Origin: Methanobacteriota archaeon
Lineage (GTDB): Archaea > Thermoplasmatota > Poseidoniia > Poseidoniales > Thalassarchaeaceae
Length of the DNA stretch: 10,784 nucleotides
Assembly (NCBI GenBank): GCA_002685895.1
Contig: NYYK01000094.1
Span: 1 to 10,784, forward strand
Reading direction: 5' to 3'
Below, piece by piece: positions 1-5,944 of the stretch (position 1 is its first letter; every line of letters begins with the position of its first letter). The notes beneath the pieces are model-generated. The model saw nothing but the letters and a program-made list of their open reading frames with translations, searched no databases and was not told the DNA's origin. The position numbers and the translations under genes were made by a program.

Positions 1-84
1 TAGCGAAGGCTGCCATCCGAAGCCGCGAAGCGCGTAGGATGGCGTCTCTAGCACAGCGACGCTATGGCTACGGCTGGCAGGCCT
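1..84. repeat. GC-rich nested hairpin repeat
   Basis: A GC-rich island in AT-rich surroundings. GCCATCC (12-18) pairs with GGATGGC (37-43), and inside it CGCG (24-27) pairs with CGCG (31-34) around a 3-nt loop. The unpaired part has GAAG on one side and TA on the other, an asymmetry also seen in the hairpin at 2697-2730. A looser outer pairing joins about 2-16 to 64-80. AGCGAAGGCT at 2-11 recurs exactly at 8316-8325. No reading frame here looks like a gene. It lies downstream of the minus-strand pseudouridine synthase gene and might end its transcript, but no U-run follows. Best read as an interspersed repeat. Confidence 0.55.
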
Positions 85-103
85 TTCTCAAGCGGAACAT
101 TAT

Positions 104-733
104 CTATACCAGATTATTAAGAAAGTCATTGAACGCCTTCGGCATCGGAGCCTCAATTACAATCCTCTTCCCCGTCACAGGATGCTCCATCTCGATTCTT
201 TGAGCATGCAAAAAGAATTTTTTTAAGCGAAATCTTCTGGAAAACTTCGAATATTGTTTCTCATTTCCATATACCTGATCCAAGACAAGAGGATGTCCGA
301 TACTTGCGAAATGTTTTCTGATTTGATGACGCCTTCCGGTCTCAATCTGGGCCTCAACGTAACTAACTTCTCTGAATTTTCTAAGAACTTTGTATTGCGT
401 GACAGCCTCGACTTCACCGGAACCGCGTGCGGGCAATTTTTTACTGATAACTCCTCGAATATTCTTAAGACGACCCACGACTACAGCCCTATAAATTTTC
501 TTTGCCTCAAGTTTATCAATCGAATCCTTTGATTTGGCAAAAACAACCACACCGGAGGTTTCGAAATCCAACCGATGCAAAACCTTTAATCCCGGATAAT
601 CCTTTTTTACATAATCAAACAGCGGAAGTTTTTGAACTTTGCCACGACCTTTAACAACCAGCTCGCAGCTGAGTTTACTAACGGCCAGAAGATAATCATC
701 TTCATACAAAATTCTCTTCGAATAGAGTGACAT
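104..733 (-). CDS. RluA-family RNA pseudouridine synthase
   Basis: Converts specific uridines in rRNA or tRNA to pseudouridine in the cytoplasm. The protein (209 aa from the ATG) carries the family's catalytic motif HRLDFETSG, with catalytic Asp at about residue 56, and the second signature TGRRHQIRKH followed by GHPLVLDQVYG at about residues 132-156. It begins directly with the catalytic domain and lacks the N-terminal S4 RNA-binding domain of RluC/RluD-type members, so it is short for the family. The exact target uridine cannot be told. A GTG two codons upstream (739) is also open, but the ATG at 733 sits 6 nt after a -10-like hexamer (740-745), so I chose it. No Shine-Dalgarno sequence is visible. 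It is divergent from the metal transporter gene, with overlapping promoters. Confidence 0.9.
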   Translation of the reverse strand: MSLYSKRILYEDDYLLAVSKLSCELVVKGRGKVQKLPLFDYVKKDYPGLKVLHRLDFETSGVVVFAKSKDSIDKLEAKKIYRAVVVGRLKNIRGVISKKLPARGSGEVEAVTQYKVLRKFREVSYVEAQIETGRRHQIRKHFASIGHPLVLDQVYGNEKQYSKFSRRFRLKKFFLHAQRIEMEHPVTGKRIVIEAPMPKAFNDFLNNLV

Positions 734-755
734 AAGCACATCTTACATGTATTCT
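727..755 (+). promoter_or_regulatory. candidate promoter of the ZIP transporter gene
   Basis: GTGACA (727-732, 5 of 6 to TTGACA), a 17-nt spacer, then TATTCT (750-755, 4 of 6). The predicted start, about 762, is only a few nucleotides before the ATG at 766. The -35 overlaps the start codon of the divergent gene and the two -10 boxes are 4 bp apart, so polymerase could probably not occupy both promoters at once. Confidence 0.5.
740..745 (-). promoter_or_regulatory. candidate -10 of the pseudouridine synthase gene
   Basis: On the minus strand this reads TAAGAT (4 of 6 matches to TATAAT) and ends 6 nt before the ATG at 733, which would put the transcript start at or next to the A of the start codon. 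No convincing -35 box is seen. It lies 4 bp from the -10 of the divergent gene. Confidence 0.4.
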
Positions 756-765
756 TACTCGGAAT

Positions 766-1572
766 ATGAATTTATACGCATATATTTTCGGCTCAATACT
801 TCTAGTCAGTTTGATTTCTCTGGCAGGCATCTTACTTCTTTCAATTAGCAAACAAGCAACTAACAAAATACTTTTATATCTTGTAAGTTTCTCTACCGGA
901 GCATTGCTGAGTACAGTTTTTCTGCATTTCTTTCCGGAAATAATTGAAATTGAACCACATCCCATACGCGCATCATGGCTTCTTCTTGGAAGCATTCTTT
1001 TCTCCTTTGTAATGGAGCGCTTCATTCACTGGAGGCACTGCCACGCAGTTGACGATGAATGTCACATTCACCCCGTTGGACCAATGATGTTGATGGCCGA
1101 TATCATTCACAACATTTTGGATGGAGTTTTGATTGCCGCAAGCTACTTGATAAGTATTCCACTTGGAATCGCAACAACTCTTGCTGTTATGTTCCACGAG
1201 ATACCACAGGAAATCGGAGACTTTGCAGTCCTCTTGCACAGCGGTTACTCAAAAAAGAAAGCTCTTTTGCTGAATTTACTAACTGCACTTACTGCTTTTA
1301 TTGGAGCTCTGCTTGTTCTCTGGATAAACGTTACGATAGACGGCATCGCCATAATCCTCTTGCCCATTGCCGCCGGTAACTTCCTGTACATTGCAACGGC
1401 TGACCTGATTCCCGAGCTCCATAAAGAAACCAAATTCAAAAAATCTTTTCTGCAATTCATATTCCTACTCCTCGGAGTTGGTGTTATGACTCTACTCGCT
1501 CTTGCCGAACCTGGGCACGGATCTGTGCAAGAAGAGACTCCTGAAGCAGTTCCCGAGGTGCCATTAACATAA
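766..1572 (+). CDS. ZIP-family divalent metal transporter
   Basis: A 268-aa integral membrane protein that probably moves zinc or a similar divalent metal into the cytoplasm. About eight hydrophobic segments can be counted (near residues 5-25, 33-55, 70-86, 108-130, 135-157, 168-188, 192-212 and 228-246). The two metal-site motifs of the ZIP family are present: HNILDG (115-120) in segment 4 and HEIPQEIGD (144-152) in segment 5, the latter being the form found in LIV-1-like and bacterial ZIPs. A His/Cys-rich stretch at 88-102 between segments 3 and 4 is a likely metal-gathering loop. The C-terminus is a short acidic, proline-rich tail. Metal specificity cannot be read from sequence. The next gene's -35 box lies in the last codons of this one. 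Confidence 0.9.
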   Translation: MNLYAYIFGSILLVSLISLAGILLLSISKQATNKILLYLVSFSTGALLSTVFLHFFPEIIEIEPHPIRASWLLLGSILFSFVMERFIHWRHCHAVDDECHIHPVGPMMLMADIIHNILDGVLIAASYLISIPLGIATTLAVMFHEIPQEIGDFAVLLHSGYSKKKALLLNLLTALTAFIGALLVLWINVTIDGIAIILLPIAAGNFLYIATADLIPELHKETKFKKSFLQFIFLLLGVGVMTLLALAEPGHGSVQEETPEAVPEVPLT

Positions 1573-1592
1573 GAGGCTTTCTATGGTATAAT
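1564..1592 (+). promoter_or_regulatory. strong extended -10 promoter for the 68-aa membrane protein
   Basis: TTAACA (1564-1569, 5 of 6), a 17-nt spacer and a perfect TATAAT (1587-1592) preceded by TGG, the extended -10 element. The expected start falls at about 1599-1600, on the GTG start codon itself. The -35 overlaps the end of the ZIP coding region. Confidence 0.75.
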
Positions 1593-1599
1593 AGACTTC

Positions 1600-1806
1600 G
1601 TGGGCATTGAAAACACACCAGTATTAGGGCCAACAAAAGAATCAGTTACTTTGACTACAAAAGCAAGTCTCGGCGCTTTGAGTGCGGCAATTGTCCCTGC
1701 AGCAATTCTTGTTGGAGGTCTTTATGTAGGATATTTAGGAGCAAAAATGGTGGTAACCGGAAAAAAGCCGAAGTTACCGTTTATGAAGAATGAAGGCTTG
1801 GCTTAA
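1600..1806 (+). CDS. small single-span membrane protein, unknown function
   Basis: A 68-aa protein that I do not recognise. Residues 22-52 form one long hydrophobic, Gly/Ala-rich segment with small-residue spacings (for example G40, G44 and G47) that can pack helices together. The tail KKPK (55-58) suggests the C-terminus faces the cytoplasm. The start is GTG; there is no in-frame ATG nearby, and the near-consensus promoter directly in front would give a leaderless mRNA starting at or next to this GTG. Its TAA (1804-1806) shares the palindrome TTAA with the stop codon of the convergent gene. The promoter and clear membrane segment argue that the gene is real. Confidence 0.6.
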   Translation: MGIENTPVLGPTKESVTLTTKASLGALSAAIVPAAILVGGLYVGYLGAKMVVTGKKPKLPFMKNEGLA

Positions 1807-2594
1807 CCACCATCTGTATTCCCTTGGCCAACTCTCATTCTGTAAGTACGTCCAGTAGGCTGATGATCATCTTTTCTTGCATTTGCATAAGCCAAAAGCC
1901 TAGTTACTGTATCCTCAATTAATTCATCTCCGATATCTCTGGCTCTCTCGGCAGTTAATCTCGATCTTACACTTGGGGAAGTAATTGATTTTTCATATCC
2001 TTCATCTGCAACAATTCGTTCTATTACAGGCTCAATTTGGTCATCCGGAATCCATTTGGCTACTCGCCATGTATCATCTGGGTTTTGCTTAGGAGCTCCA
2101 TCTTTCATCAGAAGTATCTCGGAAGCCATACCTGCAATTTCATCGGCTTTATCCCCAACAACACCTACTGGGATAATAGATTCCAAAGCAAAATCTGGAT
2201 GCCCCATTAAGATCGGCCTAACTTGTGTTCCAAATGCCAATTTCAAGTTAGCCTGATCTACTATTGCTTGATCTACTTCTTGTCCAGAAGCTCTAAGTGT
2301 TGCCACAATTGAGGCAACGCTCAATTTATTATTGGACGAAGGCTCTACCCTATTTACATACTTCCTAAGCTCTGCATCTATTGCTTCTCTCAACTGATCT
2401 TCTGAGTTTATTTCACCAGAATTCCATCTATCCACCATTTTCTCACATACAATTCCTGCAAGTTTTCCTTTCGTGCAGTCACTAACTATATTCGGCAATA
2501 CCTCTGTCACTCTTGCTTTCACGTAACTTTTCTTAAGCCACTTTGGTACTGGTGCGATTTCTGCCTCTAGGGCACCTACTTGTTGATCAGTCAT
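1803..2594 (-). CDS. hypothetical soluble protein, 263 aa
   Basis: Not recognised. It has no signal peptide or membrane segment, so it is probably cytoplasmic. The first 85 residues are charged and helical, the middle (about 90-160) is more hydrophobic and includes a Gly/Val-rich stretch, and the end is Arg/Asp-rich and likely disordered. It contains two cysteines near residues 40 and 50 but no clear metal or nucleotide motif. The ATG at 2594 is the first start after the AT-rich promoter region. It converges with the 68-aa membrane protein gene, with interlocking stop codons. It may be restricted to a narrow lineage. Confidence 0.7.
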   Translation of the reverse strand: MTDQQVGALEAEIAPVPKWLKKSYVKARVTEVLPNIVSDCTKGKLAGIVCEKMVDRWNSGEINSEDQLREAIDAELRKYVNRVEPSSNNKLSVASIVATLRASGQEVDQAIVDQANLKLAFGTQVRPILMGHPDFALESIIPVGVVGDKADEIAGMASEILLMKDGAPKQNPDDTWRVAKWIPDDQIEPVIERIVADEGYEKSITSPSVRSRLTAERARDIGDELIEDTVTRLLAYANARKDDHQPTGRTYRMRVGQGNTDGG

Positions 2595-2613
2595 AATATA
2601 TATACTTTACTTT

Positions 2614-2619
2614 ATTATA
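2614..2619 (-). promoter_or_regulatory. candidate -10 of the 263-aa protein gene
   Basis: Reads TATAAT on the minus strand, 19 nt before the ATG at 2594. The intervening bases are A/T only apart from two G residues, and a second -10-like TATATT abuts the ATG, so the true start is uncertain. A TTGACA lies only 6 nt upstream of this hexamer and is too close to be its -35. Confidence 0.35.
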
Positions 2620-2663
2620 TTAAATTGTCAATGGTCTAATTATGTGTTCTTTTGGCTAATAAG

Positions 2664-2672
2664 TGCTATATT
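2664..2672 (+). promoter_or_regulatory. extended -10 promoter of the tRNA locus
   Basis: TGC followed by TATATT (2667-2672). The expected start at about 2679 is roughly 6 nt before the GGACGAT that begins the broken tRNA gene at 2685, normal spacing for a tRNA promoter. The same promoter probably now drives the tRNA-Val downstream. Confidence 0.5.
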
Positions 2673-2696
2673 TCCACTATCCTTGGACGATTAGCT

Positions 2697-2734
2697 TCCT
2701 CCTTCGTCCGCCAAGGCGGACTACGGAGGACAAG
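2697..2734 (+). repeat. GC hairpin element inserted in tRNA D-arm
   Basis: Bases 2697-2712 pair almost completely with 2715-2730 around an AA loop: TCCTCC pairs with GGAGGA, and TCCGCC with GGCGGA. The only irregularity is TTCG against CTAC between the two stems. With four more bases (2731-2734) it separates GGACGATTAGCT from CAGTTGGTTA; removing these 38 nt restores tRNA consensus. Confidence 0.6.
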
Positions 2735-2751
2735 CAGTTGGTTACTATTGT

Positions 2752-2828
2752 GGGCAGCTAGCTCAGTTGGTTAGAGCACTCGGTTCACATCCGAGAGGTC
2801 ACAGGTTCGAATCCCGTGCTGCCCACCA
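2752..2828 (+). tRNA. tRNA-Val (anticodon CAC)
   Basis: A complete cloverleaf of 77 nt with encoded CCA. Acceptor GGGCAGC pairs with GCTGCCC; D-arm GCTC-AGTTGGTTA-GAGC; anticodon stem CTCGG/CCGAG around loop TTCACAT, giving anticodon CAC for GUG valine codons; variable loop AGGTC; T-loop TTCGAAT; discriminator A. One oddity is the T-stem, ACAGG against CCCGT, which contains an A-C mismatch at its third pair (51-63), where most tRNAs have a full five-pair stem. The tRNA lies between the halves of another tRNA gene. Confidence 0.93.
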
Positions 2829-2846
2829 GAGAATTACATCAACTGG

Positions 2847-2908
2847 CTTGCCCTGCCTGTGCTGAGCGCAGTCGAAGTGAGCGAGAAGCGAAGCGACGAG
2901 CCGAAGGG
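2847..2908 (+). repeat. GC-rich interspersed repeat inside tRNA T-arm
   Basis: A 62-nt GC-rich stretch built of words such as CTGAGCGCAGTCGAAG and AAGCGAAG, of the type scattered between genes in many bacterial genomes. AAGCGAAG also occurs in the element at 8315-8344. It separates ACTGG (2842-2846) from TTCGATTCCAGT (2909-2920), so it appears inserted exactly at the T-stem/T-loop junction of the broken tRNA. The exact ends cannot be fixed without other copies. Confidence 0.5.
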
Positions 2909-2948
2909 TTCGATTCCAGTATCGTCCACCAAGTACGACTTTCGAGGC

Positions 2949-2967
2949 TGGCGCACAAAACGCGCCA
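2949..2967 (+). terminator. weak hairpin after tRNA locus
   Basis: TGGCGC (2949-2954) and GCGCCA (2962-2967) form a 6-bp stem with a 7-nt loop, but no U-run follows directly, only GATTTTGG a few bases later. It could end the tRNA transcript. The rest of 2932-3092 shows no gene, repeat or other signal that I can support. Confidence 0.25.
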
Positions 2968-3092
2968 CCCGATTTTGGTTTCCCACTGCACCGCATCCTA
3001 TTTCAATTCGCCAACCGCAAAATTTGTCTCTCGTGTGAGAATCAAGGAAGCCAACATTGACCCTCTCGAATCTGGCCAAAATATGCGATTTT

Positions 3093-3101
3093 TGCTATAA
3101 T
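3093..3101 (+). promoter_or_regulatory. extended -10 promoter of the two-gene operon
   Basis: TGC plus a perfect TATAAT (3096-3101), ending 11 nt before the ATG at 3113. The expected start is about 3108, leaving a leader of about 5 nt with no room for a Shine-Dalgarno site. No -35 box is evident, as is common with an extended -10. Confidence 0.65.
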
Positions 3102-3112
3102 GAGTAGATTTT

Positions 3113-3445
3113 ATGGATCAAAACCAACTCATCAATTTCAAGTGGGATATCAAAGACATCTATCGTTTGCTGATGCAAAACATAGAGCCTGAATTACTCC
3201 CGGAAAACTACTCAACTCTTGAAGAGAACTATGAAAACGAGAGTCCAGAAGATCGTAGAAAGCGGTATTCGCATTATGCTGATTGTTTCGAGTTGTTCCT
3301 GGCACAACTGGATGTACTCATGCATATGCTCAAAGATCACATATCTGAGGAATATCGAATTCTTAGGAAACAATTGGAACAATACTCTGATAACAAAGAA
3401 TACAATTTCCTTTCTTCCCTTGATGATTTTTTTGAAAAAGCATGA
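3113..3445 (+). CDS. hypothetical acidic helical protein, 110 aa
   Basis: Not recognised. The protein is rich in Glu, Asp, Leu and Tyr and seems all-helical; residues about 58-92 form a long amphipathic helix. No signal peptide, membrane span or known motif is seen. Its TGA stop (3443-3445) overlaps the ATG of the next gene (ATGA), so the two are almost certainly co-transcribed and translationally coupled, suggesting that the products work together. Translation probably starts from a nearly leaderless mRNA. Confidence 0.65.
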   Translation: MDQNQLINFKWDIKDIYRLLMQNIEPELLPENYSTLEENYENESPEDRRKRYSHYADCFELFLAQLDVLMHMLKDHISEEYRILRKQLEQYSDNKEYNFLSSLDDFFEKA

Positions 3446-5061
3446 ACGCATTACAAAAAACATTTCATTGGGTGACAGTTGTCTTCTCAAGAGAAAATCG
3501 GCTCATCTGGAAAGCGACAGGAGGTCAACCTAAAGAAAACAGCTCTCCTGAAAATGCTGGCGAGAATCAATTGGATGCTGGCGGTAAAGAACTTGCGAAA
3601 TTTTTGCAAAAATTACGTGGGACAGATGTAGAAAGCAGATATCTACCAGGGGCGATGAACATGGAAGAGATCGTAGAAGCCGTGTTAAAAAATGGCGGAA
3701 AATCAGTGGATAAATTCAAAATCAATCTGAGTCGCATGACATATGCGTTAGGACACCTTATACGCAACGCAGATGAGTTTGCTGCATCAGGAGAGTACAC
3801 AATGGAACATTTTCGAAAGATGAAATCCGTTGATGCAGAGCAAATAGAAGGAAAGCATGACTGGAATGAGAGAGCGATGTTGGATTGGACAAGAGAAATG
3901 CTGCGAGATAAGGCAGATCTCTCACAACTTACTCAATTGGCACTCTCTGCAGGTTTTATTACACCAGAGCAGGATTTTGCGTTATTAGGAGCTGCTCGAA
4001 TAAAACAGGAAACAACTCCTGTATCCACTAAAGATATTCCAAAGATTGAAAGCGATGCCGAATATCTGGAAAGATCAAAGAGAGAATTCCGTGAAAAATG
4101 GTTAACGTCCCAAGAGCAAGCGAAAGAATTGGAGAGGAAAATAGCCGAAGGAATAGAAAACTCTCCAGATACAAAGAAGAAGATGCTGGAACAAAGAGCA
4201 TCTGCCATGGCGAGAAAACTGCATCTGGAGAGGATAGATTTTCAACTTCCAAAATTTGCGTGGAATATTACTCCAGAGCGCTTTGCAGAATGTAATGTAG
4301 CGCTCTCCGAGTTGGAAAAGGCAATCCCAAGTCTAGCACCGGAGATACGAAAAATGATTGAAGGAAGAATTATCTACTTTAGTGGAAATGAGAATTATCA
4401 TGGATTACATATGCAACGCGACGGATGGAATAATCGAGGAGATGTGACTGTATGTACAGAGCACACACACGAGAAAATGAAACATAGGATAACTAATGCA
4501 GTTCACATTCTTCGGACTCACGAATCTATGGAACAGGAAACGCTAACTCCTGAACTTGCCCAAAAAATCGGTGTTCGACAAATACATATCTGGGAAGACG
4601 TTGTGTACAACAACAAGGAGAACGTCACAATCCAAGCGTACGCAGATATAAAAGATGCAATACCAACAATACAGGAAGCTGTTGATGAACTCACAGACGA
4701 ACAAAAGTCCCTTTTAAAGCTTGGACGTATAGTGATAACCCCAGATAATGGGGATGAGCACCATTATCCTATTGGTTTGGTGAGATCCATGTTTTGGCAA
4801 GGAAATGCATCCTTCACAACCTTTTCTATAGCTATCAGACCTTCGCAAAGCGCAGAAGATATGAAAAAGATTATTGTGCAAACACTACCCGAGGTTTCTG
4901 AGTTATGGCAATTGGAGGCAAGGAAACGACAGATTGCATTGCAAAACGGAGAGGGAGAGGAAGATGCAAACAAGGATTTGAAAGCAAGGGATCATGCTGG
5001 ATGGCCTAGTCTAACGAGACGTCATCTTGAGGATCGCTTACAGATACTGCGAGGAAAGTAA
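3442..5061 (+). CDS. hypothetical protein, 539 aa, second gene of operon
   Basis: Not recognised by function. It has no signal peptide; an early hydrophobic patch (HWVTVVF, 9-15) is too short for a membrane span. Residues about 20-50 are polar and probably disordered, 50-190 helical, and 195-280 a very charged helical or coiled-coil stretch. The C-terminal half (about 300-500) alternates helices and strands like a folded domain. Residues about 429-492 (GRIVITP..., then FSIAIRP, then IIVQTLPEVSELW) have the layout of zinc metallopeptidases, where two strands precede a helix bearing HExxH, but the histidines are absent here, so this is only a loose resemblance. It is coupled to the upstream 110-aa gene by an ATGA overlap; no ribosome-binding site of its own is seen. 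A strong hairpin follows. Confidence 0.7.
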   Translation: MNALQKTFHWVTVVFSRENRLIWKATGGQPKENSSPENAGENQLDAGGKELAKFLQKLRGTDVESRYLPGAMNMEEIVEAVLKNGGKSVDKFKINLSRMTYALGHLIRNADEFAASGEYTMEHFRKMKSVDAEQIEGKHDWNERAMLDWTREMLRDKADLSQLTQLALSAGFITPEQDFALLGAARIKQETTPVSTKDIPKIESDAEYLERSKREFREKWLTSQEQAKELERKIAEGIENSPDTKKKMLEQRASAMARKLHLERIDFQLPKFAWNITPERFAECNVALSELEKAIPSLAPEIRKMIEGRIIYFSGNENYHGLHMQRDGWNNRGDVTVCTEHTHEKMKHRITNAVHILRTHESMEQETLTPELAQKIGVRQIHIWEDVVYNNKENVTIQAYADIKDAIPTIQEAVDELTDEQKSLLKLGRIVITPDNGDEHHYPIGLVRSMFWQGNASFTTFSIAIRPSQSAEDMKKIIVQTLPEVSELWQLEARKRQIALQNGEGEEDANKDLKARDHAGWPSLTRRHLEDRLQILRGK

Positions 5062-5111
5062 TTGGAAAGAGCGACAAAAGATCAGTTACAAATCGTCACG
5101 GAAACGGCGGC

Positions 5112-5160
5112 GGCGTGGCAGCCGGGCGCCCAGAAGTTTTAGCAGCTGCCACGCCAGTTT
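5112..5160 (+). terminator. strong hairpin, probable terminator
   Basis: GGCGTGGCAGC (5112-5122) and GCTGCCACGCC (5145-5155) form a perfect 11-bp stem; the 22-nt loop contains the palindrome GGGCGCCC. AGTTTT follows on the plus strand, so it best fits as terminator of the two-gene operon; being symmetric, it may also stop transcripts of the convergent dcd gene. It could instead be another copy of a GC-rich interspersed repeat. Confidence 0.5.
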
Positions 5161-5205
5161 TCCCGAAAATAGGTTATAACTTCGTCCAGCAAGCACCACC
5201 AATCC

Positions 5206-5790
5206 TCAATTAACAAACTCAGGATCCGAACTGAGCCTGCTTTCCTCCGGCAAAACTTGATTCTGATACTTGCTATGTGGTTTTGAATGATACGGAGTTT
5301 GGGCAGGACTTGTCATTTGCTCAAATGCAATCTGGCAAACTCGCATTCCGGGGTACAAAGCAATAGGAAGTCGATTAAGATTAGAGATTTCCAAAGTGAT
5401 AGTGCCGGAAAAACCCGGATCAACAAAACCTGCTGTAGAGTGAACAATAATTCCAAGACGACCAAGTGAACTTCTCCCCTCCACTCTTACAACTAAATCG
5501 TCCGGCACTGTAATTTGCTCTTCAGTAACACCCAAAACAAATTCCCCCGGCTGAACAATGAACGAATCACCTTCATTAATCTGAAGAGTACGAACATTTC
5601 CGGAAAGTGTTTTTGGATCTTTTGGATCAAGAAGTGGAAACTTACTGTGTTCATAAAGCTTGAAAGTCTCACCCAAGTGTAAATCCATTGAACTGGCATG
5701 TATATATGGAACGTAATCTGGCTGATGGCTATTAATAATAACCCGACCAGAGTCGATTGCCTGACGAATGTCTTTGTCTGATAAGATCAT
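5206..5790 (-). CDS. dcd: dCTP deaminase
   Basis: Deaminates dCTP to dUTP, the precursor of dUMP and then dTTP, as a homotrimer in the cytoplasm. The 194-aa protein begins MILSDKDIRQAI, typical of the family, so the ATG at 5790 is preferred over a GTG two codons upstream. The core motif GRSSLGRLG (105-113), STAGFVDPGF (118-127) and TLEISN (132-137) are intact. E134 corresponds to the catalytic glutamate (E138 in E. coli numbering), and S107, R111 and A120 fall at the matching active-site positions. The C-terminal SKYQNQ (173-178) matches the conserved SKYQGQ tail. Some relatives also split off pyrophosphate to give dUMP directly; I cannot tell which type this is. No Shine-Dalgarno site is visible. 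It is divergent from the 564-aa gene. Confidence 0.95.
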   Translation of the reverse strand: MILSDKDIRQAIDSGRVIINSHQPDYVPYIHASSMDLHLGETFKLYEHSKFPLLDPKDPKTLSGNVRTLQINEGDSFIVQPGEFVLGVTEEQITVPDDLVVRVEGRSSLGRLGIIVHSTAGFVDPGFSGTITLEISNLNRLPIALYPGMRVCQIAFEQMTSPAQTPYHSKPHSKYQNQVLPEESRLSSDPEFVN

Positions 5791-5798
5791 GGACACTT

Positions 5799-5804
5799 AG
5801 GATA
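5799..5804 (-). promoter_or_regulatory. candidate -10 of dcd
   Basis: Reads TATCCT on the minus strand (4 of 6), ending 8 nt before the ATG at 5790. This is the same close spacing seen at most other genes here. No clear -35 box, so confidence is limited. Confidence 0.35.
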
Positions 5805-5815
5805 TCAAGGAGTTG

Positions 5816-5891
5816 AAAGAGATAAAAGAGATAAAGGAGACAAAGGATATTCTTTTAACTCTTTTTACTCCTTTTACCCTTTTATCTCTTT
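5816..5891. repeat. inverted repeat with tandem 9-base words
   Basis: AAAGAGATAAAAG (5816-5828) is perfectly complementary to 5879-5891, and weaker complementarity continues inward to about 5847 and 5860. The left arm is a purine-rich tandem of roughly 9-base units (AAAGAGATA, AAAGAGATA, AAGGAGACA, AAGGATATT); the right arm is the pyrimidine mirror (for example TTTTTACTC, CTTTTACCC, TTTTATCTC). It lies between two divergent start codons, so it is unlikely to be a simple terminator. Confidence 0.65.
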
Positions 5892-5907
5892 TTCTAAGGT
5901 ATCTCCA

Positions 5908-5935
5908 TTGAACACTACAGATTCAGTAGTAGAAT
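5908..5935 (+). promoter_or_regulatory. candidate promoter of the 564-aa protein gene
   Basis: TTGAAC (5908-5913), a 16-nt spacer and TAGAAT (5930-5935, 5 of 6). The expected start, about 5942, is 3 nt before the ATG at 5945. It lies just outside the inverted repeat at 5816-5891. Confidence 0.5.
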
Positions 5936-5944
5936 ATCCCTACA

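Larger units (their letters stand above)
2685..2931 (+). pseudogene. interrupted tRNA gene enclosing tRNA-Val
   Basis: The ends of a second tRNA are recognisable. The 5' end is GGACGAT-TA-GCT (2685-2696), followed after a 38-nt GC hairpin by CAGTTGGTTA (2735-2744); joined, they give a normal D-arm start. The 3' end is TTCGATT-CCAGT-ATCGTCC-ACCA (2909-2931): T-loop, T-stem strand, acceptor strand and CCA. The acceptor strands are perfectly complementary over 7 bp although 229 nt apart. ACTGG (2842-2846), complementary to CCAGT, lies just before a 62-nt GC-rich repeat. The anticodon arm and the rest of the D-stem are not found. Between the halves sit the intact tRNA-Val and two repeats. Probably a pseudogene. 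Its original identity is unknown, although the acceptor and T-arm would suit another valine tRNA. An alternative is fusion of remnants of two tRNAs. Confidence 0.6.

Noticed and set aside
254..532. A 92-codon plus-strand frame
   Set aside because: It lies entirely antisense to the pseudouridine synthase gene, whose motifs are unambiguous.
2697..2908. The interruptions in the broken tRNA as a group I intron
   Set aside because: The inserts are 38 and 62 nt, too short for a group I intron core, and lie in the D- and T-arms rather than the anticodon loop.
2816..3100. An open frame of 94 codons on the plus strand, and others on the minus strand, across the tRNA locus
   Set aside because: They run through tRNA sequence and the GC-rich repeat, have no promoter or plausible start, and their translations look like repeat-derived protein.
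4870..4912. Zinc metallopeptidase site in the 539-aa protein
   Set aside because: The strand and helix layout is suggestive but HExxH is absent, so no enzymatic function is called.
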